A DNA stretch of 64,000 bases from Tenodera sinensis (lineage: Eukaryota > Arthropoda > Insecta > Mantodea > Mantidae): NCBI GenBank assembly GCA_030765045.1, contig CM060961.1:36655805-36719804 (forward strand). Reading direction: 5' to 3'. Numbering within the stretch: position 1 is the stretch's first letter; every line of letters begins with the position of its first letter. The translations under genes were made by a program, and so were the position numbers. Under the pieces are notes generated by a model, which saw only the letters and a program-made list of their open reading frames with translations, was not told where the DNA came from and made no database searches. This document shows positions 25,692 to 34,532 of the stretch, in pieces.

Positions 25692-26708
25692 GATAAATAT
25701 AGATACTCGGATTTTCAGAAGCCAGTGTGATTACACGACTTTACACAAATGGCAGTTATTACAGAATGAACATAAGAGTGGATTATTTTGACTTCAATGC
25801 ATAACAAATTTGCCCCATTAACTGTATCACTAAAGCTCTTCACCCATGCCTGGCCATTAAGCCTGACAGCACAGTCAAGTAATTCCTTCATATCGAAAAG
25901 CAAGCCCCACAGGAAATATAGAAAATCAAATTTTGAGCACAGTGACAATTTAGACAATTGAACATTTCAATAAAATACGAACACATTAACAACGAAAAAA
26001 AAAGTCTGTAAAAAAACTCTAGAAAAACTTAATTTGGACAAAACTTAACAAGAAAACTAAACTTGATACAAATATCGCTCACAGTTAAACGACTTCACAA
26101 ACTACATACAAAAATTTAGTTTAGCAGGCGGAACAGAACAAATAGTACAATCATAGTTAGCAAATATAAATCACACCCATGACTCCGCACAAGGTAGTTA
26201 CATATTAATGATCAATATCTGCATTAATGAAAAATGGTAACGGACCCAGTTGAAAAGGCAGTCAGACAGACCTTTCGCAAATTAAATAATCGCCTTACTA
26301 AGTCATACAAAGAACTCGCCCAATTGAGAGATGTGTGCCAGAATGAAACTCCCTGGGCCAAGTCAAGTCCCTCCGAGGCAAAACAAAATACCTACTAGTA
26401 GGCCAGACAACGTGACTAATAAAAATACAATCAGTATGCAACATCCTTCAACGGAAACTATCAATATTTTGGATTTGTTAGCCGAACTGATTGAAAAGAA
26501 GAAAATATTAGATCAGCACATACAGTCTACCTGACAAATGTGACGATTCACCTGATAAATTTAACTATCTATGTAGAGCATAATTAAAAATTAAAAGTTC
26601 CATACATCCCAAAGTTTTCGATCCTTTTCATTTTAAAATATTAAAATATTAAGTCATTTTCAATTCTATCAGATTCATTAGATAGGGTGCATTGTAAATA
26701 ATACGTAT
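25691..26708. other. No certain gene; possible ORF1-like relic
   Basis: An ATG at 26236 opens 55 codons (MVTDPVEKAVRQTF, then KLNNRLTKSYKELAQL), and a second frame at 26331-26534 contains INILDLLAELIEKKKILDQH. They may be two frames of one broken coiled-coil or LINE ORF1-like protein; the helical character suggests it but no family motif is seen. Confidence 0.3.
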
Positions 26709-27242
26709 TGTGACTTTTTTTTGGTGGGTGTAAAGTAAAGAAGACAGATGTAGTCGAGATAAAGAAACACTTTTATTTCCGTAAACAGTAACTTGTACAC
26801 TCGTTGCAACAGAAAGAAAGTCTTTTCCGATTCTCCAACAGCACGGCTCCGAATTCGTAACACAAAGAACTAACTCTTCTCCGTCGGCACAACTCTTCAC
26901 ATCGTCTGTCCGTCTCCGTCGGCACGACTCCTCAACCTTCACATACGTCTGTCCTCTCCGTCGGCACGACTACTCAACGCTTCACATACGTCTGACTCTG
27001 ACTCTGTCGCACTTTACCGCTATTTATACCTCCCAGGCACTATTCTGGAAAGTTCAGTTATTGCGGTGGAATACAAAGAGGAAGATTCCAGAAGCTTCTA
27101 TCCTTTTCTCTCTTTCGGCAAGCGCCCCAACAATGCGGCCATTCTCTGTCTCTTTCCTTCGGCTCCTTTGCGGTAGTGCCGACAATAATGCGATGGGTGA
27201 CACTGCTGTTGTCGGCAATTAGATGCGGCGGGCGCGGTGACA
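26709..27242 (-). mobile_element. Solo LTR (probable)
   Basis: On the minus strand it begins TGTCACCGCGCCC and ends AAAGTCACA, so it has TG...CA termini. In between are a TATA-box-like GGTATAAATAGCGG (near 27020), a polyadenylation signal AAATAAAAG (near 26771), and a GC-rich U3-like half. Three imperfect ~40-bp tandem units (CTCCGTCGGCACGACT cores) span 26877-26985. No partner LTR or internal domain is near, and the flanks CGTAT and CTATG do not give a clear target duplication. It is unrelated to the LTRs at 34339 and 36744. Confidence 0.6.
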
Positions 27243-27699
27243 CTATGTATTCTATATTGTTGTGAATAATCCATGAAGTCTCATTCCATCTTATGGGACT
27301 TTGGAATTATAAGACTGAGTTAATTCAAATGTTAATTTAATTAAATACATTTCTTAGCAGTAGCAATTTCCAAGATTTTCGGTGTTGTTACTTGTAATTT
27401 TCAAGTAGTTTAAATAGAACTCTTTTCTGCACCTCTTATTTCCAGTATTCTTAATAAGCCAAGAATTAATACAACAGACTGTTGTATCATCCTCTTGCAT
27501 GCTTATATTAAGTGCTGCAAGAAGTGCCACTTCTGTCAAATTTCATGATGATGATTACAATAATAATGATGAAGACGACAATGATGAAGATGATGATAAT
27601 AATCATAACCATAACAATAATCATAGTAATAAATACGTGTTTATGCTAATCTTAGGACAGGTATAACAGCTAATGGATAGGGACAGTCCTGTGAATGTA
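27243..27699. other. No gene seen; GAT/AAT-rich patch
   Basis: 27545-27640 is an imperfect ATG-ATG-ATT-type repeat. No coding signal. Confidence 0.5.
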
Positions 27700-27957
27700 A
27701 CAAAACCTTCACACCATATCTATGTATCTCGATTACAAAAAATGTCCCCCCCCCCCCCACACACACACACACACACATTAAAACACTATTTACACACGCT
27801 ATTTACACTCGCTGTATATACATTTCCGCGGTTTTCCTGGGCGGGCAGGTTGCAGCTCCTGACTGGTTCCCTGGGGTGCAGGCCTCTGAGGTAGCGTGTG
27901 TGCGGCCAGGGGCCTGTGTTTGCATGGACGCACGTCAGTCGGTGAGCCGAGCGACGA
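27700..27957 (-). mobile_element. Non-LTR retrotransposon 3' UTR
   Basis: Directly follows the stop of the reverse transcriptase frame on the minus strand. It matches 57485-57800 block by block: GAGCCGAAGCATCG, CTCACCGAC, CAGGAGCTG, CCCGCCCAGGAAAAC. In both places the next element is a GT microsatellite (here CCCCCCCCCC plus (CA)n at 27747-27777 on the plus strand). Confidence 0.8.
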
Positions 27958-28926
27958 CTAAAACATTTTAATTTGTGCATGTTTTCGATGCTTCGGCTCA
28001 CCTTTGCCGATATTGGCAATGACGTAGTTGTGGTTTCTGACGCGCGCCCATGCTGCGGAGGCTTTCTTTGTTATTGCCTCAGGGATGGAGGGGATCTGGG
28101 TTTCCAGGTGAAGGGTTTGGTTGCTGGTTAAGAGAGGAGCAGTGAGGATTTTCCGGAGGGAGAGGTTTTGGCGGGTTTGGATCTGTTTTAGGGCGGTTTT
28201 TGAGGCGTTTGCCCAGGCCACACACGCATATAGAACCACTGACAGGATAAAAGCCCTGTACAGGATGAGTTTGGACTTCAATTGCAGCTGTTTGCTGCGG
28301 AAGATGGGGGCGCATAACTTTAGCCGCTGTCTGCCTTTATTGGCGCTATTTTCTATGTGGGTGGACGAGCACATTGTGCGGTCCAAGGTAATCCCTAAGT
28401 ATTTAACTTGCTGACGGCAGTGCAATATTTGACCACCGACCGTTAGGTCCATTGCCAAAGTGTGACGCCGCTTGGAGAAATGAACCAGCTGGCATTTGTC
28501 GGGGTTTATTTTGATTTTCCAGTCATGTTGCCATGAGAGGAAGTTGTTTACATAACGTTGCATTTCTGCAAGGCCGAAACGGGGATTTCTATGGTGGTTG
28601 TATATTGCAGTGTCGTCGGCGTACATGGTGTCCTTGCATCTGGCGTCCACTGGGAAGTCGTTTGTAAACAATATGTACAGGAAAGGGGACATTATTGCCC
28701 CTTGTGGGACGCCAGCCCGCATCACTCGCTCCCGAGAAGAGGAGCGGCCCACTTGGACGTAAAACTTCCGTTTTTCTAAAAAATTGTGCAGCAAGTGTAG
28801 ATAATTTTCAAGTGCCGGGAAATTGTGGTGCAGTTTATAGATAAGGCGATTGTGCCAGCACCGCTCAAATGCGGCTTCTATGTCCAGAAATAGCGCAAAC
28901 GTTGAAGACCCATTGTTAAATTGTCA
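27958..28926 (-). pseudogene. Jockey-type LINE reverse transcriptase, 5'-truncated
   Basis: C-terminal two thirds of the pol protein of a non-LTR retrotransposon, the enzyme that copies element RNA at a nicked target. In order it shows FLDIEAAFERCWHNRLIYKL with the catalytic Asp of motif A, then GVPQGAIMSPFLY, YADDTAIY with the catalytic Asp pair, KINPDKCQLVHFSKRR, and VKYLGITLDRTM, then a thumb and C-terminal region. The frame is fully open from about 28926 to the stop at 27958, without a start, and sequence upstream no longer matches. The endonuclease and N-terminal protein are absent, the usual result of incomplete reverse transcription. Intact motifs suggest a fairly recent insertion. Confidence 0.93.
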
Positions 28927-29202
28927 TCTGTTATGTCATCTGTTTTCATTTTTGACTTTTTATGCAATAAATCTGCGCCCTTTAAATGATGTCACCGAGG
29001 GATTTAAACGGCCTTGTGCTAGGTGGTATGTCAATTTAAATGCCCAGAAACACTCAAAGTGCTTGCAATGCTTTTTTCGACACAATATCCGTTCAGTTCA
29101 GTTCAAATTACGGTTTCTTGTGACAAATTTGCTGAAAAATGTGGCTAACCTGAGAATCATCTATATGAGAGCTATCTGTTGGGAAAATTTCAAAGTTCTT
29201 TG
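28927..29202. other. No gene seen
   Basis: Spacer between the truncated LINE and the inverted-repeat element. The open frame across it is not recognised. Confidence 0.4.
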
Positions 29203-29209
29203 GTTTATC

Positions 29210-31108
29210 CAGGACCTCCTAAATACCGGACCTGACACTGTAATTCAAGATGGCGGCCAAAGTGGTGGGAACTACTTGTAAACAACTCGTCTACAGGCTA
29301 CGATTTCAACGCAGTAAAATAAAAATGTGGTGTAATAACACGCCTATTTTGTGAATATGGGCTGTGTTAAACACAAAAACACTGTCTTAAACATAACCTC
29401 AAGTAAACAAAAAAGAATGACATTTAATATTAAACGATAAACCATGGGCAATGAAATATATAACCTCAAATATCATTCATGCAATCTACAGGTTTACATG
29501 CCATTATGTAACTGCATTACACACTCAAATTACAAAGAAGATAGACAAAACTGCAAGCAGCATGTTACTTAAATAAAACAGAAGTGTTGACATTGAGTTG
29601 ACTCAGAATTATTAATCATTGTTTACACTGTTTTTCACATTTGTACAATGTGCAGAATGTTATATACCTACACAAAACATACTATACTGGATGGCTGATA
29701 TACAAATGCTGCTATTTAGAATGACCTAAAGCTACCTACTGAATTCAAAGCCTTTAGGGTGAAATTTTGCTTTCACTATTACTGAGAACTTGATTACTCA
29801 GTTTGCAACAACATATTATACTCAACATTTCAGGACACTTTATTTTACAGGGGGAATCCACAAAAGCAGATGAAATATTAAAAATAATAACCGTAAAACA
29901 GCACTGTAAATGAAATACATGAAATACGTAATCTTAAATCAGTATTGTAAAGCAACATTGTGTTAGCTTAGGTTAGGTTAGTTTTGCATATGAGTGGGGT
30001 GACAGGGTCCTGTGTTATCGAAATATTTACAATTTGGGTAGTGTTTATGCAATCATTTCAACGTAAATGCATTAATCAATCATTGTAGCATATATTACAC
30101 TCGTTTATGCACATTTATTAGCTAAATATCCGCCGCATAAGCGAAATAAAACCACTTCATCGACCGTACGAAATTTTCTCATAAATAAAACACGAAGCTT
30201 GAGCGCACAATAAAACTTACAAGATCGTAATCAGCAATAAAAACTGCATCCATTGCACTATGTTTCATTCGTTTTCTCGAGCGGACGATTTTGTAAATAT
30301 TTACCAAACTTTGCTATAGTCTACAGTTTTACATGCAGCAACATAACACATTTCTTCTAAACTACAGCTACACATTTAAATTACAAAGACAAAAGATAAT
30401 GTACAAATATGAGCAGCATACTACTTACATGAAACAAACTGTTGGTGTTGCAGATGCCACTAATTGAATTCACTCGAAATTATTGTCTTTCACTATTCAC
30501 ACTATTCACCATGTTATATACACACCGGCAACTAATACACATAACGCTGCAATTTATTGTAATTAAATACTGAATTTAGAAGCTTTATGTTGTAATTTAC
30601 CTTTTGTTTTAACTGAAAGTTTCTGATTTTTAATTTGCATCCGGGAATGCAACAGTTACGGTGCATTGTCGTGTTTGAGGTTAGGTTGTAGTATGGCAAC
30701 ATTAATATACACTACTGGAACAGTTTTTCTTCAACAACCTCTCACCACTGTAATCGTGACACAAATTGTACTTGCAAACAGATAAATTAACCACACTATA
30801 CGGCTAATGTAGCCATAGTCCTAGATGGAACACAATAAACATGAACACGTGGATAGCACACGGCAGTCAAAACGTTATTACATTTATTCCTGTTCCTATA
30901 CTGCCCAAATAAAACTTTTGAAACACTCGCTTTGCTGATATGAAGACAAACTTACATAGGAATTATTATAAGAAACAATAACTCGAAGACATAGAAAATA
31001 ATACGAAAAACAGCGTGTGGAAACACCTCAGAAATAAATCCCACCAGCCGAAGCCATTTTTGTACAACTTAGATGGCAGTGTCAGGTCCGTTAATCTAGA
31101 AGGTCCTG
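29210..31108. mobile_element. Non-autonomous DNA transposon, 1.9 kb, with target duplication
   Basis: The left end is CAGGACCTCCTAAATACCGG and the right end, reverse-complemented, is CAGGACCTTCTAGATTAACG. Both continue with GGACCTGACACTG, giving terminal inverted repeats of about 32 bp with several mismatches. The 7-bp direct repeat GTTTATC flanks it (29203-29209 and 31109-31115). The interior has no transposase frame but contains diverged direct repeats (29484-29710 and 30322-30550) and TTAGGTTAGGTTAG. hAT elements also start CAG but usually duplicate 8 bp, so the superfamily stays open. Confidence 0.8.
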
Positions 31109-31324
31109 GTTTATCTATAGGGTAAATGTGCTAACCTTGTGGTGCTTTGTCAATAAATGCCCAAGGGAAACATTTGTTCCAAAATCGAAATAGATATTGG
31201 TGTCATATCTGCTACTAGTGAGTAAAATATGGGCTGTGAAGCTTCACAGCATGTGAAGTATGAGGTTCAGGGTGGAAATTTCAATGTAATTGGGGAGAAA
31301 TTACGTAAAATTAGGGATAAGCGT

Positions 31325-31590
31325 CGTCTGAAAGTTCAAACTCATAATATTGTTTTAACTCTGAGCAACAAGTCTATCCCCAAAGTGGACAGAAAAAGGC
31401 AATTTTTCAAATTTCACAGATGGGTTACCTTAAACTTTTCAAAGTATTGAAAAACTAAAGCAGTAACAAGGAATATATCGGATGTGGTTAGTGCTACAAA
31501 AGTTGACATAAATTACGTGAATATCTGTATTTTTTATAAAATAAGGCATTTTTATATGTAATGCGGCTTACTAACTAGGTATTCAAAAGT
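31325..31590 (+). repeat. Direct duplication, left copy
   Basis: About 250 bp that recurs at 32098-32350 in the same orientation with few substitutions (for example CAACAAGTCTATCCCC, GGCAATTTTTCAAATTTCAC and TATATGTAATGCGGCTTACT in both). The 73-codon frame at 31229-31450 crosses its edge and is not conserved in the second copy. Confidence 0.9.
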
Positions 31591-32097
31591 TGACTGCAGA
31601 ACTGCTAGGAAACTGCTAGGAAACTTGAAAAAAAACTGCTAAAGAGAAAGCTAAACGGGCCTCTGAAGACCAGTTTAATCAAGTATATTCGTATTATATA
31701 GTTGCTAAACTTTAGCTCCATTTTTCTCCGCTTATGATTTTCTGACATGATTATGTACAAAATGCTCCTTGGTGCATAGTTTTGCAAATAATTTCTTGAA
31801 ATTATCACATTGTTCAAACTATAGGAATTAAAACATGGGCCCTAAATACAAAAGTGTTTATTTCAAAAAGGAATTTGTAAACTTGGTAAAACTCTCAGAA
31901 ATTGGATTATAGAATTTTCAAGTTTTTTTCTCCCAAACAAAATAAATTATAAAAAAAACAGCAGTCAATTGTTGTAGCACTATATGTCATTGATTAGGTG
32001 CAGAAGTTGAAATGTTCTTGGTTGCAAAGAATGCCCCGAGGAGCATTTTTCACATAAGCTTACAGAAATAAAAAAAAAATATTTAAAAAACCATTCA
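31591..32097. other. No gene seen
   Basis: Spacer between the two duplicated segments, AT-rich, with homopolymer A runs. Confidence 0.5.
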
Positions 32098-32350
32098 AGA
32101 TATAAAGTTCAAACTTATAATATTGTTTTAACTCCTAGCAACAAGTCTATCCCCAAAGTGGACAGAAAAAGGCAATTTTTCAAATTTCACAGATGGGTTA
32201 CCTTAAACTTTTGAAAGTATTGAAAAACTAAACCAGTAATAAGGAATACATCAGATGTGGTTACTGCTACAGAAGTTGACATAAAGTACGTGGATATCTG
32301 TATTTTTATAAAATGAGGCATTTTTATATGTAATGCGGCTTACTAACTAT
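32098..32350 (+). repeat. Direct duplication, right copy
   Basis: Second copy of 31325-31590, offset by about 775 bp. It is either a segmental duplication or two copies of a dispersed repeat. Confidence 0.9.
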
Positions 32351-33710
32351 ACAAACGTATGCAAAATTCTTTCAAAACTAAGCACTTCATTGGCTGTCTG
32401 CATAGTATTAGCCATGCATACCTATAGTTTAAGACACGGTATTGTAATAAATATCACGAGCAATTTATTGCATATCAAAACTTAGCGAACAACTTTACTT
32501 GTAGGAGGAAGCTTGAATTGGGCAACCTTTTTGAATTTCTGCATGTCGCTTCTTTGGAACATCCTTGGGTGAAGTAACACTTTTGAGGTGCATCAGACTT
32601 ATCAACAACTACCAAAATTTGTACATAAGCTGTGTATCTTCCAAAGAACAAGAACAAAGTTTATTAAATTTTAATTTAATGACTAATGATTTCGATTAAA
32701 ATACGCATATATGTACTAAAGATATCTGCTTGACAAAATGTATTCCTAAAATTTTTTGTATAAAAGTATAAAAGTCCAAGACTTCTCTATCAAAATTGCA
32801 AATTGAAATCCATATATTAAACAACAAACTTTTCTGTGTTTGTAGCTTAGAAAAATTCTCTCTGCCACTCTTCATGAAACGCACGTCCTGAGGAAGCCAT
32901 ACTCGCCACTGAATGAAGCGTGTTGGAAGCAAAGGTAAAGCTGAAAAGCAGTGATGGAAAGGGATAACAAATGAAGCCAAGAACGCGCTTCATTAGAGTG
33001 GGCCGAATTTGCCCATGTTTGCCATAGCAGTTAAAGAACGTCGTTGAACTTGATTTTACTCTAGTCGTAATGTTTCTCAGAAAACGATGGAGTTGTTGAT
33101 GTCAAACGTTCCTTACAGTACTTCTGGTAGATGGTGTAGGTTCAGTTGGAATATTACTGAGGTTGTGGTATCATTTCAATTAATATAATTATGGACAGAT
33201 CGATATCTGGCAGTTAATACGATTAACGCGAAGTGCCTTCAGGATTTACAACCGTTACGTACGCAGTTTAGTGTGACAAGGGAATTATCAGTACTGATGC
33301 AGTGCAGGTGGCATTGTATTTCAGAACACAATTCGCATTACTGTTACCTAGTTATTAGCATCTCGCAGTGTGCCGAAGGAAATTCACTTGCCCAATATAT
33401 GGCCTCCACAGTATCGGTAATGTGATATCGGGGATTGTACCTTTTCGGTCTGTCCCCGGAAATGGCTACCTCCGTGTGATGTCATCGGTTTCCAAATGCC
33501 CCGCTCATTAGTGCACGATCATACCACAAGAAATATAGCGGAAGTGAACTCCAGGTTATGTTGGCACACCTGTGTGGCTCTCTCTGATAGTAATTCGGAT
33601 GCAGGAAACGGCAAACAACCTTTCTTCAGAGATTTAACTCGTGAAATTAAATAGACGAGTTGTTACATTTATTTTAAGGTATGTTTAGAACTGAAATAGA
33701 CTATATGGTG
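32351..33710. other. No gene seen
   Basis: AT-rich sequence without a recognised domain or repeat. Confidence 0.5.
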
Positions 33711-34244
33711 ATGCAAACGTTCCTCTCCGTCGAAGACGTCGCCTTTAAGACCTATAAGATCTCGTATTTGGTGTCCGGACTAGCTCTAGCAAGAGGTCCT
33801 AATCTGCAGGGTATGCGTGAGTTATGGTAGGAATAGAACCAAACGAAGAATTAACCAACATTTAACCTTATTTGCAAATTTCCAGATTTGTAGAGAACTG
33901 CCGACGATATTTAAATAGAATGTAACTTTGTATCTTCAACTACAACGTTATAACACTTTAACTTTGTCACCCTTTAGCAACCGCCGAATTATGTATATGC
34001 GCTAGCTTACGTACAACTCCCAAGTTGCACGTGCGTTCTCTCGGCTCGATTCAAGACGAGTGTGTGTTGCGTTGCATTTGTTTTTGCGTGGGCGACACGA
34101 AGGAAGCGATTTCCATTGGCTAACTTTAGAGCACGTCATGGTAAGATAGGAATCAGCCCGCGGAATCACTATGGCTTCGTACAAACAACAATTGTAACCT
34201 TATTACTCATTTAAATCTGCCTAGGGTTCCATTCTTGAGACTTT
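33711..34244 (-). repeat. Interspersed repeat B, minus copy
   Basis: Inverted partner of 9653-10182, running from GTCGAAGACGTCGCC to CCATTCTTGAGACT on the plus strand. Its end lies only ~95 bp from the LTR element that follows, and the intervening bases are T/C-rich. Confidence 0.85.
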
Positions 34245-34338
34245 AATCTATTAAACTTTATTACGTCTTCCCCTTAATATTGACTAGAATCTCCTTTTTT
34301 TCTTCTTCTTCTTTTTTTCTATTATCAATTAAAAAAAT

Positions 34339-34532
34339 TAACAAATTTAGCAAATCTTTTTATTTTCTCAAGCTTCAAGTACAGCCACACTACTAGTTTC
34401 TGTCTCTTAATCTTTCCAAACTCTCACACAATACTAGTTTCTGTCTCTTAATCTTCAACAACTCAAAACTGTCTCTATGGCAACCTCCTTGAAAATCAAA
34501 GAGTCTTAATGACATGGAGAAGCCATGTCACA
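34339..34532 (-). repeat. 3' LTR of the collagen element
   Basis: 194 bp. In sense it starts TGTGACATGG and ends AAATTTGTTA. An 8-bp perfect hairpin (TGACATGG, 5-base loop, CCATGTCA) lies at its start (34510-34530). A 24-bp unit beginning TACTAGTTTCTGTC on the plus strand is present twice (34391-34414, 34432-34455). A polyadenylation signal AATAAA lies at 34359-34364 near the sense 3' end. The sense terminus lacks the usual CA. Confidence 0.92.

Noticed and set aside
29968..29982. TTAGGTTAGGTTAG, like the insect telomere unit
   Set aside because: Under three units inside a DNA transposon; far too short to be a telomere remnant, and common in insect transposons.
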